Assembly (NCBI RefSeq): GCF_026340655.1
Contig: NZ_JAPEOZ010000001.1
Coordinates: 5,394,001 to 5,458,000 of the forward strand
Reading direction: 5' to 3'
Length of the DNA stretch: 64,000 nt
Source of the DNA: Streptomyces sp. NBC_01275
GTDB taxonomy: Bacteria; Actinomycetota; Actinomycetes; Streptomycetales; Streptomycetaceae
Each line of letters begins with the position of its first letter. The first letter of the stretch is position 1. This document shows positions 10,174 to 19,205 of this stretch, piece after piece. Position numbers and translations under genes: made by a program. Below the pieces are notes generated by a model, which was not told the origin of the DNA, searched no databases, and saw nothing but the letters and a program-made list of their open reading frames with translations.

Positions 10174-10605
10174 TCATCGGATCCGGTTCGCGGGTGACGG
10201 TACTGCGTGTTCGTCGCCGGTGCCGGTCCAGTGACCAAGGACCAGCCAGAGTTCGTAGTGCAGAAGCCATGCCGAGGTCCACGGCAGGATCGTGTCCGCG
10301 AGGAACATGTGTTCCTGCCACTCCCCGGGCAGATGCAGGCACAGATCGCCGTCGGGGTAGACGTGCGGGAGTGCCGTTGCGTCCGGATGGAGTGCCAGGG
10401 GTGGGTCGGTGACGGTGATGAGTGGCCTGCGCCGGTGGCGGTAGACGATCCGCACCGTGTAGTTCCTGCTCACCGGGGTGGGTTGCAGGGTGAGCGTGCA
10501 GACGAGCTCACCGCCCCGCACGGTCCCTCGGGTGTCGGGGACGGCCGCTTTGATCGCGGCCAGCTGGCGGCCGAGGTTAACTGCGCGCGGCGGGATGCTG
10601 GCCAT
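10174..10605 (-). CDS. stand-alone E2-like protein of a short type II CBASS operon
   Basis: This is a 143-residue ubiquitin-conjugating-like fold. The sequence PHVYPDGDLCLHLP places the candidate catalytic Cys at residue 89. It is followed by a Trp-rich stretch (ILPWTSAWLLHYELW) that is typical of bacterial E2 proteins next to CD-NTases. No E1 or JAB domain is present nearby. In E2-only CBASS systems this protein is known to form conjugates with the CD-NTase and control its activity. It is the last gene of the operon, and its start overlaps the nucleotidyltransferase 3' end by 29 bases in another frame. It converges on the helicase gene with a 30-base gap. Confidence 0.8.
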   Translation of the reverse strand: MASIPPRAVNLGRQLAAIKAAVPDTRGTVRGGELVCTLTLQPTPVSRNYTVRIVYRHRRRPLITVTDPPLALHPDATALPHVYPDGDLCLHLPGEWQEHMFLADTILPWTSAWLLHYELWLVLGHWTGTGDEHAVPSPANRIR

Positions 10606-11746
10606 AGTTGGTGTTCGGCTTCCTGCGGGGGCCTGTGGCCGTCGCGGAGAGCAGCCCGGTGGCACTCATTCGCTGCCCGGTGGGGGCTTTCATGCGGGCG
10701 CCGTAGCTCGCGAAGGAGTGCATCACGGGGCCGGGTGCGAAGGACTTGATGAGCTGGGAGTAGACCACGTGCAGGCCCTTGGACTCCGTCAGTGCCAGGT
10801 TGTCCATGATCGTGGTGATCTCGCCGAACCAGGCGAGGAAGGCCTGGCGCCGCTCAGGGTATTCGTTCCACTTGTCGGTGAAGTTCTCCTCCTTGTGGGC
10901 AGGGTTGGGAACCCACCATTGACCGTCGCGCTTCTCGATGAACAGAGGCATGGCGGCCAGCACGTTGCGTACGGCGGTGAACAGGTCGTCCTCGCCGCGG
11001 TAGGCGCGGCCGGCGAGCGTGGTCAGGAGGATGGACGGCGGCCGGTTGTCGGTGTCCTCGGCGAAGAAGAGCATGCAATGCCACTTGAGGATCTGCACAA
11101 GTCGCTGCAGAGTGCTGCGGATGTGGTGTTCGGGGACCTTCGCGACGCTGGCGACGAGCCGCTTTTCGAGGAGGGCGGGGGAGAGCTCCGAGCGGGCGCG
11201 GAACCAGTCCGCGTAGCCGAGGGGGTTGCTGTGCTGCCACTTGTGGAGCTTCTTGTCCGTCAGGAGGATTCCGGTGGTCGGGTGTTCCTCGTCGGGGATG
11301 GCGGGCAGGACGTCGAGGTGGAAGCCGGGGTACCCGAGGGTCCAGCAGCGGCGGCGGGCTTCGAGGCTTTCGGGGCCGTCGGTGTGTCCTCGGCGCTGCT
11401 TCCAGCGCCGGTAGGCCGCCAGTTGGTCACCGACTCGCTGCTTGAGTTCCTCTTTGGTCGTGCTGTCCCGCTGTAGAGGGAGTCGACAGACGAGGTCAAT
11501 GTCGTAATCGCCGGTCTCGGTGTTGGGGCGGACCACGGTGCCGAGGAGGAAGGAGCCCTGGGAGTGGATCTCCCATCCGGGGCTGCCGTTCTCGGCGAGC
11601 CAGGTTCCGACTTCTCCGTACCGCTCGATGGCGGTGTCGTGGAGGTCGGGGGCGATGTCGAGGACTTCCACGGCGCCGTCGAGCAGCATGGAAAGCATCT
11701 GTTCGGCCGAGTCGGTGTTGTCCTGCGTCTGGTGGTACGCGTTCAC
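10577..11746 (-). CDS. CD-NTase (cGAS/DncV-like cyclic oligonucleotide synthase)
   Basis: The 389-residue product has the nucleotidyltransferase GS motif (GSFLLGTVV, residues 64-72), a metal-binding GDYDIDLV (Asp82 and Asp84) and a third acidic position in HLDVLP near residue 153. On infection such enzymes make a cyclic nucleotide that switches on the effector encoded next door. I chose the GTG at 11746, one base beyond the patatin stop, because the longer frame runs into that gene. The C-terminus ends in a Ser/Thr/Asn-rich tail, plausible as the site engaged by the partner E2-like protein. Confidence 0.85.
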   Translation of the reverse strand: MNAYHQTQDNTDSAEQMLSMLLDGAVEVLDIAPDLHDTAIERYGEVGTWLAENGSPGWEIHSQGSFLLGTVVRPNTETGDYDIDLVCRLPLQRDSTTKEELKQRVGDQLAAYRRWKQRRGHTDGPESLEARRRCWTLGYPGFHLDVLPAIPDEEHPTTGILLTDKKLHKWQHSNPLGYADWFRARSELSPALLEKRLVASVAKVPEHHIRSTLQRLVQILKWHCMLFFAEDTDNRPPSILLTTLAGRAYRGEDDLFTAVRNVLAAMPLFIEKRDGQWWVPNPAHKEENFTDKWNEYPERRQAFLAWFGEITTIMDNLALTESKGLHVVYSQLIKSFAPGPVMHSFASYGARMKAPTGQRMSATGLLSATATGPRRKPNTNYGQHPAARS

Positions 11747-11747
11747 G

Positions 11748-12695
11748 TCATTCCTTACGAGCGGGGTGGAGGGGGACGAAAGCCGGCGCGAGGTGATCAC
11801 AGAAGGTGCGGTGGACGGCCGGGGAGACGTCGCGGCTGACGTGTCCGGCCCATCCCGAGAGGGTTGTGGTGTCCACGTCGTCCAGAGCGAGGGCGCCGGT
11901 GGGGACCGTCGGGTTGAGGCGGAGCACGTCGTCTTTGCCGACGAAGTGGCGTACCTGCTTGGCGGCACTCTCGCTCTGCGCCCGCATGAGGACCTCGACC
12001 GCGTCGCGGGCCCAGGGCAGCAGACCGCCGCGGTCGAGACGGCGGTGGCGGTGGCGGACGTCGGTCGTGGTCCCGAGGCTGAACACCCGGATCGTGTCGA
12101 GGGGCACAGACAGCGGGCCCACCGCTTCGGTCAGCGCGACCATGGCCGGGTTGTTCGCCCAGATGCCGCCGTCGACGAGCCGTGCTCCGTCCAGAGGCAT
12201 CCCGGGCAGGTAGGTCGGCGCGGCGGAGGTGGCCAGCGCGACGTTGACGGCCTTCTCGCGCCAGTCGCGCTTGAGGCCGGGCAGATGCGGGGTCCGGAAG
12301 AGGTAGACGTCGTCGGCGGCGACGTTGTAGGAGGTGATGACCAGGCGTTTGGTGCTCTCTCCGAAGGTCCGTTCGCCGAAGACTTCGGTGAGGGCCGCGC
12401 GCAGTGGCTCCGCGCTGTACTTCGCGCGCACCAGGTGCTTCAGGCCCCGCAGGCGGCTACGGTCCCGGAAGATGCGCGGCCCATGCTCGGTGTAGAACTC
12501 CAGGATCTGCTGCGGGGGCAGCCCGAGTCCGAGGCCCAGCGCGATGATTCCGCCTGTCGAGGTGCCAGCGATCAGGTCGAAGTGGTCGGCGATGCGGACA
12601 CCGAGATCCTCTTCGAGGCGAGCTAGGACCGCAGCGGAGAACATGCCGCGGAAGCCACCGCCGTCGAGAGCCAGAATCTGGAAACGCTCCGTCAC
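11748..12695 (-). CDS. capV: patatin-like phospholipase, CBASS membrane-attacking effector
   Basis: A 315-residue patatin fold. The oxyanion motif DGGGFRG is at residues 11-17, the nucleophile elbow GTSTGG has Ser46, and the catalytic Asp lies in VDGGIWANNP near residue 181. In CBASS, CapV-type patatins are activated by the CD-NTase product and degrade the inner membrane, killing the infected cell. It is the first gene of the operon, followed by the nucleotidyltransferase and E2. I chose the GTG at 12695; a longer frame to 12755 adds residues unlike the family. Confidence 0.85.
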   Translation of the reverse strand: MTERFQILALDGGGFRGMFSAAVLARLEEDLGVRIADHFDLIAGTSTGGIIALGLGLGLPPQQILEFYTEHGPRIFRDRSRLRGLKHLVRAKYSAEPLRAALTEVFGERTFGESTKRLVITSYNVAADDVYLFRTPHLPGLKRDWREKAVNVALATSAAPTYLPGMPLDGARLVDGGIWANNPAMVALTEAVGPLSVPLDTIRVFSLGTTTDVRHRHRRLDRGGLLPWARDAVEVLMRAQSESAAKQVRHFVGKDDVLRLNPTVPTGALALDDVDTTTLSGWAGHVSRDVSPAVHRTFCDHLAPAFVPLHPARKE

Positions 12696-12911
12696 TTCAA
12701 CCGCCCCCGCGCCATGGGTTCGAGGAAGCTCCGCCTGTCGCAGCCGGATCTCCACTATCGAGAGTACTTATTATCACAGCATGCGTTTCCGTGTGTGTTT
12801 CCACGCGGAAGTCGTAAGGTTTGTGTTGGCCACGCACCCTGGAGCGTGCGTGGTTTCTGTGTTCCGCCAAGATGTGGAGATCAAAGTCAGGCAGGCCAGG
12901 CAAGGGGAAAG
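12696..12911. promoter_or_regulatory. divergent promoter region between CBASS and XRE-ImmA/IrrE gene
   Basis: This 216-base intergenic segment is flanked by divergent starts. It contains an AT-rich stretch (around 12765-12785), rare in this DNA, and an imperfect inverted repeat TTCCGTG...CACGCGGAA (about 12787-12811) that could bind the XRE protein. AGGGGA before 12912 is the ribosome site of the right-hand gene. Promoter elements are not assigned with confidence. Confidence 0.4.
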
Positions 12912-13937
12912 ATGAGCACGCAGGCGTTCGAGCGCTCTCGGCTGCGGACCGCCCGCGAACTGACAGGGTTGAGCCAGACGCAGCTCGCCCGCGCGAGCGG
13001 GCTCACTCCTGCCGCGATCAGCCAGTTTGAGAGCGGCGCGGCACGACCCAGCCCGGAGACGAGCAGTGTCCTGGCCTCGGTACTTGGGGTGCCTCAGGAG
13101 TTCTTCCACGAAGCGATGGTCGAAAGCCATGAGGGCTTCTTCCGGTCGCTGCGCCGGACCTCGGTGTCCGACCGCCGCCGTGCGCGGGCCATCGCTCACG
13201 TGGCTCACGACCTGGCCGTCCATGCCTCATCCGCGCAGCGGTTCTGCGCCGGCGACGTGCCGATGCTCCCCGTAAGCGGACTGCAGGCGGAACGGGCGGA
13301 GGTCGAAGAGGTTGCGGCTCAGGTACGGAAGATGTGGGGACTGCCTTCCGGACCGGTCTCCAACGTCGTTGGACTTCTTGAGGCGCATGGTGTCGCGGTG
13401 ATCCGTCTCCCCCTCGACAACACGGATGTCGACGCCTTCTCTCTGCCTTTTCCTGATCATCCTGTTGTCGTCCTGGGTACAGACAAGGACGACCGAGCCC
13501 GGTCCCGCTTCGACAGCGCACACGAACTCGCCCATCTAGTGCTGCACGGCGAGGAGATCTGGGGCGTAAAGGAGGTCGAGACCCAGGCTCACCAGTTCGC
13601 GGCGGCCTTCCTTATGCCCGCCGAAGACATCCACGACCAGTTGCCGACCACTGTCGACTGGCCAGCCCTCTTCGCGCTCAAACGGCAGTGGCAGGTGTCC
13701 CTGGCCGCCTTGCTCATGCGTGCCCGGACCCTGGGGCGCATGAATGAGAACACCTATCTGACCGCCATCAAGGCGGCGTCTGCCCGGGGATGGCGCCGCG
13801 TTGAACCGGTCCCTCTTGGTCGGCCGGAGCAGCCGGCAAGGCTCCTCGCTTACCTTGCCTCTGCCGAGAGCGCCCCGGCGCGGGCCATCCTGCCGTCCCA
13901 GATCGTGGAAAGCCTCCAGACCGCGGCAGCGGCATGA
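12912..13937 (+). CDS. XRE-family regulator fused to ImmA/IrrE metallopeptidase
   Basis: 341 residues. An N-terminal helix-turn-helix (residues 10-45, LSQTQLARASGLTPAAISQFE) is joined to a C-terminal zinc peptidase domain with HELAH (H204, E205, H208) and a downstream Glu-containing helix. ImmA/IrrE proteases cleave repressors in response to DNA damage or mobile-element signals. Fused to XRE they typically control neighbouring mobile or toxin-like genes. The divergent position beside the CBASS operon suggests it regulates that operon or the island itself. The start is set by an AGGGGA ribosome site. Confidence 0.85.
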   Translation: MSTQAFERSRLRTARELTGLSQTQLARASGLTPAAISQFESGAARPSPETSSVLASVLGVPQEFFHEAMVESHEGFFRSLRRTSVSDRRRARAIAHVAHDLAVHASSAQRFCAGDVPMLPVSGLQAERAEVEEVAAQVRKMWGLPSGPVSNVVGLLEAHGVAVIRLPLDNTDVDAFSLPFPDHPVVVLGTDKDDRARSRFDSAHELAHLVLHGEEIWGVKEVETQAHQFAAAFLMPAEDIHDQLPTTVDWPALFALKRQWQVSLAALLMRARTLGRMNENTYLTAIKAASARGWRRVEPVPLGRPEQPARLLAYLASAESAPARAILPSQIVESLQTAAAA

Positions 13938-15118
13938 GGACACTGGCTCGTACATGCAATAGGTCTGAACACAGCCGTGTCATGCTGTCCCCACGCAAGG
14001 GCGTCGGGATCTCCGTGCCGTGGCCCGCTATCCGTTACTGCCCCTCGCCGCTGTTCGTGCGAGAGGGCTTGGAAGTCCGCTCCTTGTGGCTGAGGGCTTC
14101 GGCGATCAGCTCGCGGCACGCCTCAACCAGTTCATGCGGTTGGTCGCGCACAGCTTCCAGACGAACGGCTCGCTCCACAACCGCCTCGTCGTCCAGTGAG
14201 TCGAGCCAGATCTGGACCGTATCCGCCTCGGGCCCTTTCGGGGAAGGCGCAAGGACCTCGACGAGACCAGCACGGGCGACGACAGCCGCGATCCTGTCCC
14301 GGCCACGCACAACAGCGGGTGTGTGGCCTGCCGTATCAACGGCAGCACATGCACCCGCTTGACCATCCCCGAAGAGCTTCAAAGGGCTCTGTTCCGTAAG
14401 GACTGGCACAGCTTCACCGCGACCCAGATCACCGTGTCTCGGCCGGATGGCCACAGGACCTGGCTGCGATAGCCGCCACACTCTGCCACCAGTCCCTCGC
14501 CGCCTGGGACGCCCGCACTCGCCATCCAGTCTCCCTCCACGTCGCAGGCGAGGTCGACCGCAACCACCCGGTGTACCGCGGTGTCAGCTTCGAGACCGAG
14601 GCAACAGATGAGAGCAACGAGGACGCATCCTCACCGGTCCGGCGCCGAGGCCGTCAGTCAGCTGCAGTTGGACATCCCCCTGCCCCGGGCGGGCAAGCTA
14701 CCCCCGCGTGCAGCAACGCTTCCCGACAGCGAAGTGTCGCCGACGGATGAATTCAACCGCCGCCGACACGAAGTACTCGGCGTCGTCCGGGCCGGTAATC
14801 TCCAACAGCAGCAGGACCTGGACAACCTCGACACCATCCTGGGCACGCGGTGGTCGGCACCGGCTACGCTGAAAAGACTTCTCTGGAGAGATTCGCTGGG
14901 AGCAGGCGACCGCCCGCAGGAGGTTCTGTGGGAGGCCGACAACCCCTGATGCGGTTCCTTGTCACCTGCGGTGCCCGTTTCGGTGGCCAGCCGGTGGCCG
15001 GACGCCTTTGGACGACGTAATACCAGGCAGCGCAGACCAGCCAGCTACACGTGCTCTGATCAGGCAGAACGTCACTCAGCAGCACGACCAGGCACTACGC
15101 AACACGAACGCTCACGGT
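13938..15118. other. poorly coding region at the end of the defence block
   Basis: About 1.2 kb with no gene I can identify. Two frames are only weak candidates: a minus-strand frame at 14035-14481 with a helical acidic C-terminal half, and a plus-strand frame at 14581-14949. A short open stretch at about 14360-14474 has codon use closer to real genes, then ends. The segment probably consists of decayed island DNA leading to the tRNA-derived junction. No integrase is visible. Confidence 0.4.
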
Positions 15119-15161
15119 CTCGTAATGCGTAGGTCTCGGGTTCGAATCCCGAAGGCGGCTC
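15119..15161 (+). other. 3' half of a tRNA-Thr(CGU) gene, probable integration (att) site
   Basis: The segment has an anticodon loop CTCGTAA (15119-15125), the 3' anticodon stem TGCGT, variable loop AGGTC, a perfect T-arm (TCGGG/CCCGA around TTCGAAT) and a 3' acceptor AGGCGGC plus T. The 5' side is missing: the bases before the anticodon pair at only 3 of 5 positions, and no D-arm or 5' acceptor precedes it. A fragment running from anticodon loop to acceptor end is what actinomycete integrative elements leave at one end. The last 18 bases recur at 59278. Confidence 0.65.
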
Positions 15162-15166
15162 TGTAG

Positions 15167-15209
15167 AAGCCTCAGGACTCACTCGCCGTGACCTGGGGCT
15201 TTTGCTTTT
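15167..15209 (+). terminator. rho-independent terminator downstream of the tRNA remnant
   Basis: AAGCCTCAGG (15167-15176) and CCTGGGGCTT (15192-15201) form a stem with one mismatch, followed by a T-rich tail. This is a typical tRNA terminator and suggests that the native tRNA downstream sequence starts here. Confidence 0.55.
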
Positions 15210-15443
15210 GGCGGATGCGGCGACGGTGCTGAGCGCGGGCCGTGCGGCTGTCCCTAGTCTCAGTTCTAGTCTCAGTTGTGGGTTCCGGGCCAGGCTCCGG
15301 GCCCGGCGTGAAGGTGTCTCCCATCCGGCGCATGGCGGCCTTCGAAAGGTGCGACCTCCCCTTCACGTACCGGTGGGTCGTAGGTCCTTGAACTCCTCCC
15401 GGTCCTCGGCGCACGTGCAGTACATGCGTGACCCGCCGGCTGG

Positions 15444-15587
15444 ATGGTGATCGACGTCGACAGCTACGAGCGCGCCGTCGAGCTGGGCGGGGAACTGTCG
15501 GCCGCCCCTGAGGCGGGCGGGAAGCCGATCCGCGAGTGGCTCGAGGTGCGCCCGTTCCTGGCCGCACCGCCCGCCATCGCGGAGTGA
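15444..15587 (+). pseudogene. C-terminal fragment of a YciI/DGPF-domain protein
   Basis: A 47-codon open stretch encodes VIDVDSYERAVELGGELSAA and ends EWLEVRPFL, which matches the end of YciI-like proteins often found beside ECF sigma factors. The conserved N-terminal part is missing, so this is a relic rather than a small gene. Confidence 0.55.
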
Positions 15588-15614
15588 CCTCTCAGGTGAA
15601 CGAGGTCCTGCTAC

Positions 15615-15839
15615 GTGGCCGTGCGTGTCGGCACCGAGAACCGCATGATCGAGTACATCGACCATCTGCACGAGCACTTCGCCACCCGGCCCGCATCCTC
15701 GACGGCCACTTTCAGCCCGGACCGCCCGGGCATCAGCGCCGACCTCCACCCGGCATCGTTGACCGCTCATCGCCGCCCCGACGGCTTAGTGTGGAAAACG
15801 GAGGCAACAGCATGGGCGCGTCGGAGTATGCCGGGCTGA
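15615..15839 (+). pseudogene. C-terminal fragment of an enolase-superfamily sugar-acid dehydratase
   Basis: The short frame contains NRMIEYIDHLHEHFATRP followed by a degraded PGISADLHPASL...PDG tail. This resembles the last 60 residues of L-fuconate-type dehydratases of the mandelate racemase/enolase superfamily. The metal-binding barrel is absent. It sits directly before a broken dehydrogenase of the same kind of pathway. Confidence 0.5.
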
Positions 15840-16584
15840 CGGCAGTAGTGACCGGTGGCGCATCAGGTATCGGACTGGCCACGGCACGGCTGCTCGCCGC
15901 CCGCGGGGCCCGTGTCGCCTGCCCCGACCTCAAGCCCCACGACGTGCCCGCACCGCTGGCCGGCATACCGGCCGACATGGCCGACGTGGCCGACATGGCC
16001 GACGACGTGACCATACGGGCGGCGGTCGAGGGGGCCGCACGGCGGCTCGGCGGCATCGACACCCTGGTCGACAACGCCGGTATCGGCGCCCAGGGCTCAA
16101 GGGAGGTCAACACCAGCAACGAATGGTGCCGGGTCTTCGAGGTCAACGTCTTCGGCGTCGTGCGAGTGTCCCGGGGCCGCCCCGCCGCATCTGCGCCGCT
16201 CCCGGAGTGCAGCGATCGTCAACACCTGCTCCATCGCCGCGACCGCAGGGCCGCCCCACCGGGCCCGGTACTCATCGACGAAGGGCGCGGTTCTCTCCCT
16301 CACCCGCGCGACCGCCTCGACCTCGTGCACTCCCGGGATCCGAGCGAACTGTGTCAACCCCGGCACGGCCGACAAGCCGTGGATCGGCCGTCTGCTGGAC
16401 CGTGCCGCCGACCCCGAGACCGACCGTGCCAGCATCGGTCGCCCGCCAGCCGATGGGCCGACTTGTCACCACCGACGACGTCGCCGTCGTGTACGCCGCG
16501 AGTCCACTCTCCGGTTCCACCACAGGTACTGATCTTGCCGTCGACGGCGTCATGCACGGACTGCGGATGCGGCCCCGCGCCTGA
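15812..16584 (+). pseudogene. frameshifted short-chain dehydrogenase (deoxysugar pathway type)
   Basis: The N-terminal Rossmann motif TGGASGIG and a VDNAGIG motif are intact in the frame starting at 15812, but homology switches frame near 16165. The catalytic part (INTCSIAATAG-like, then YSSTK) continues in a second frame, and the C-terminus (QPMGRLVTTDDVAVVYAASP) in a third. At least two frameshifts make it non-functional. Its likely ancestor is an SDR of L-fucose or L-rhamnose catabolism, inferred from family resemblance and neighbours. Confidence 0.7.
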
Positions 16585-16620
16585 CCTCCCGCACGAAACC
16601 GTCCCCAAGGAGAACCAGCA

Positions 16621-17694
16621 GTGAAGACCCGATGCCTCCGGTATACCGGCCTCGGCGCCGTCACAGCCCTCGCCGTCACCGCGCTCAGCGCCTGCGGCGG
16701 CTCCGGCGCCGACTCGGGGGGCGACGCGGACGGCGCCCCGGTGGTGGGCGTCGACTACCCCCGCTCCGACACCGACTTCTGGAACGCGTACATCAAGTAC
16801 ACGCCGCGGTTCGCCAAGGAGCTCGGCCTGGGGCTGAAGACCACCCGCTCGCAGAACGACGTCGCCAAACTCGCCGCCAACGCACAGACCTTCATCATCC
16901 ACGGGGTGAAGGGCGTCGCGATGGCCCCGCAGGACACCGCCGTGATCGAGCCCACCCTCCGGCAGCTGGCCGCGCAGAAGATCCCCGTGGTCACCCTGGA
17001 CACCCGTCCCGACACCGGCGACGTCTACATGGTGGTGCGCGCCGACAACCGCGCGTACGGAGAGAAAGCCTGCCGGTTCCTCGGCACCAAGCTCGGCGGC
17101 GCGGGCAAGGTCGTCATGCTCCAGGGCGACCTTGCCTCGATCAATGGCCGGGACCGCACCGAGGGGTTCAACGAGTGCATGAAGGAGAACTATCCCAAGA
17201 TCAAGGTCTTCGTGGAGGCGACCAACTGGGACGGGGCGGTCGCGGCGCAGAAGCTGCAGAAGGATCTCACCGCCCACCCTGATGTCAAGGGCGTCTACAT
17301 GCAGGCCAGCTTCGCGCTCTCCGGCACCCTGCAGGTGCTCAAGCAGCAGGGTCTGCTGGTCGGCCCGGAGGACAAGAGGCATGTGTTCGTGGTCTCCAAC
17401 GACGGCATCCCCAGGGAGCTCAAGGACATCGCCGCGGGCAAGATCGACGCCACGGTCTCCCAGCCCGCCGACCTCTACGCCAAGTACGCCCTCTACTACC
17501 TCAAGGCGGCGATCGAGGGCAAGACGTTCAAGCCCGGCAAGACCGACCACGACAGCACGATCGTCCAAGTCCGTGACGGTGTGCTGGAGGACCAGCTGTC
17601 CGCACCGCTGGTGACCGCGGACGGTGGGACCTACGGCGGGGTTCCCAGTCTCAAGAGCAACGACCCGCCCCTTTGGGGCAACAACCTCGGCTGA
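16621..17694 (+). CDS. sugar-binding lipoprotein of an ABC transporter (ribose/rhamnose type)
   Basis: The 357-residue product has a lipoprotein signal peptide with lipobox LSAC near residue 24, a Gly/Ser/Asp-rich linker, then a type I periplasmic-binding fold (VVGVDYPRSDTDFWNAYIKY onward). Such proteins capture monosaccharides outside the membrane for an ABC importer. No permease or ATPase gene follows, so it is orphaned here, consistent with a decaying deoxysugar uptake and catabolic operon. An AAGGAG-containing ribosome site precedes the GTG start at 16621. Confidence 0.8.
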   Translation: MKTRCLRYTGLGAVTALAVTALSACGGSGADSGGDADGAPVVGVDYPRSDTDFWNAYIKYTPRFAKELGLGLKTTRSQNDVAKLAANAQTFIIHGVKGVAMAPQDTAVIEPTLRQLAAQKIPVVTLDTRPDTGDVYMVVRADNRAYGEKACRFLGTKLGGAGKVVMLQGDLASINGRDRTEGFNECMKENYPKIKVFVEATNWDGAVAAQKLQKDLTAHPDVKGVYMQASFALSGTLQVLKQQGLLVGPEDKRHVFVVSNDGIPRELKDIAAGKIDATVSQPADLYAKYALYYLKAAIEGKTFKPGKTDHDSTIVQVRDGVLEDQLSAPLVTADGGTYGGVPSLKSNDPPLWGNNLG

Positions 17695-17870
17695 CCTCGC
17701 ACGGCGTACGCTCGGCGAACGCCTCCTGTGACGCCGGGGCCATCCCAATGGGGGTGCGTAGCTCCGAGGTTCGTATCCCCCGCTTTCGCCAGCGAATCTG
17801 CTGTCGGTGTCCGTCGCGGCTGCTCTGCGCGGGGCCGTCCGGGGAGCCAAGGGGAACGCTGGGGGAGCGG

Positions 17871-17917
17871 AAGGACCGAGAAGGACCGAGAAGGACCGAG
17901 AAGGACCGAGAAGGACC
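17871..17917. repeat. 10-bp tandem repeat, 4.7 copies
   Basis: The unit AAGGACCGAG is repeated four times perfectly from 17871, followed by a partial copy. It lies in non-coding DNA. Confidence 0.85.
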
Positions 17918-17999
17918 CACGACAGAGAACGCGTCGCCCGTGGTGGTCCGCCGCATGACGCCCAGATCACCGTTGGCGCCGAAGTCGATCGCCGGGCGT

Positions 18000-18130
18000 T
18001 GGGCGTTGGGCGCTCGGAGTGGAGATCACGGCCGGTCCGGTCCAGGTCCTGCCGCCGTCCGTCGACCTTGCGACCTGGTTGTGGTTCACCAGGTTCGCGT
18101 CCAGACCCGAGCTGACCTGGTTGTTGTCCT
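18000..18130 (-). pseudogene. fragment resembling a BNR/sialidase Asp-box domain
   Basis: About 40 residues on the minus strand include NNQVSSGLDANLVNHNQVA followed by STDGGRTW, an Asp-box (S-x-D-G-G-x-T-W) of sialidase-like beta propellers. Nothing else of such an enzyme remains. Confidence 0.35.
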
Positions 18131-18829
18131 GGCGGTATGGGGCTCTTTTTCTGCAGGGCACGGGACCGGAAACGGTCTGACCGGAGCGCCGCCGGCCTGA
18201 TGCGGCGACGCCCCGCCGACAGCCAAGACGTAAGGCGGGACGGGGCACGCTACGGACCGGGCCGGCATCGTGGGGGGGGGGTGACGAGTCCGGGCCCCGG
18301 GTGTCTGTGAGCCCTCAGAGAATGACAGGACCTCAGGACGGACGGCGTCGTGCAGGCGCAGGCCGGTGAGTACTGCTCTGGCATGCCGCGGAACCGTCCA
18401 TCTCCGGTCGCGGCAATATTGACATGCCCACCGCACACGCAACTCGGCATCCCCGCCAAGGGCATGAGCACCTCGCAGACGACCATCCGCGTCAGCGAGC
18501 GCAGCAGACCCGGCGCACCGCGGCGGACCGGCGCCGCGGTCCCCCTCCTGTGCCCGCTCGCGGCCGATCTGGAGACGCTCGCCGTGCTGCTGGAAGGCGA
18601 CCCCGGCACGGTGATCGCCGGGTTCGACGGGTGGCGGTGTCGCCTGAGGATCTGCGCGGTTTGCCGGGCTCCGTCGACCGGGGCGACGACCGTCTCTCGC
18701 GCTGCGGCCGGATCGCCCTGAGCGGTAGGGGTCATTCGCGGCGAGAATTGTGTCTCCGGAATTATGGTGAACGCATCTCCGGCGTTTTGATTCGGTCGAG
18801 AGCGAGTTTAAGCGAGCAACCTGAACGGG

Positions 18830-18847
18830 GGATAGCGGTATTTTAGG
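18830..18847 (+). promoter_or_regulatory. candidate SARP box upstream of the ACP-KS operon
   Basis: The heptamers GGATAGC (18830-18836) and TTTTAGG (18841-18847) are spaced 11 bp apart. This is a weaker copy of the CTAAAA-type repeat, read on the opposite strand, found before other operons of the cluster. Confidence 0.4.
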
Positions 18848-18941
18848 CGCGGGTAAGGGGTCGGTCGTTATGCTGCCTCTATGTGCTACTCGCAACGATA
18901 TTAGAAGTTGCGGGGCAGTGGACGTTCAAAAGGGGAATTTT

Positions 18942-19202
18942 ATGACGCAGACCCTGCAGCTGCAGCGACTCGAGGAACTTCGGGAGATCGCGGCCGACGC
19001 GTTGGAAATCGAGCCGGACGAACTGGGTGACGAAGACCTGTTCATCGAGGATCACGACGGTGACTCGCTGCGCGCCATCGAGTTGTTGGCCCGGATCGAG
19101 AAGAAGTACAGGATCGAGCTCCCGCAGGCGGAGCTGCCCAACATGACAAGCCTGCGGGCCGTGTACAAGGTCGTTGCCCAGTACGCCGGTTGGCAGGACT
19201 GA
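18942..19202 (+). CDS. acyl carrier protein 1
   Basis: An 86-residue carrier protein whose phosphopantetheine site lies in DHDGDSLRAIELL (Ser at about residue 45). It starts at an ATG after AAAAGGGGA. It is the first gene of a plus-strand operon with a ketosynthase 3 bases downstream, so it is the likely chain carrier of ketosynthase pair 1. The acidic N-terminal helix is typical of type II systems. Confidence 0.88.
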   Translation: MTQTLQLQRLEELREIAADALEIEPDELGDEDLFIEDHDGDSLRAIELLARIEKKYRIELPQAELPNMTSLRAVYKVVAQYAGWQD

Positions 19203-19205
19203 CGC

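Larger units (their letters stand above)
17695..18829. other. 1.1 kb largely non-coding region
   Basis: I see no intact gene. The segment holds a tRNA-like 3' sequence (17750-17793, doubtful), a 10-bp tandem repeat, a fragment resembling a sialidase Asp-box on the minus strand, and a run of ten G (18272-18281). A plus-strand frame at 18350-18721 has no recognisable domain. Confidence 0.5.

Noticed and set aside
11520..12626. 368-codon plus-strand frame over the CBASS genes
   Set aside because: It is a mirror of the nucleotidyltransferase and patatin genes, whose active sites are complete on the minus strand.
17750..17793. tRNA-like 3' sequence with GGTTCGTATCC
   Set aside because: The T-stem has a mismatch, and no anticodon arm or acceptor partner can be built; it matches no tRNA I can name.
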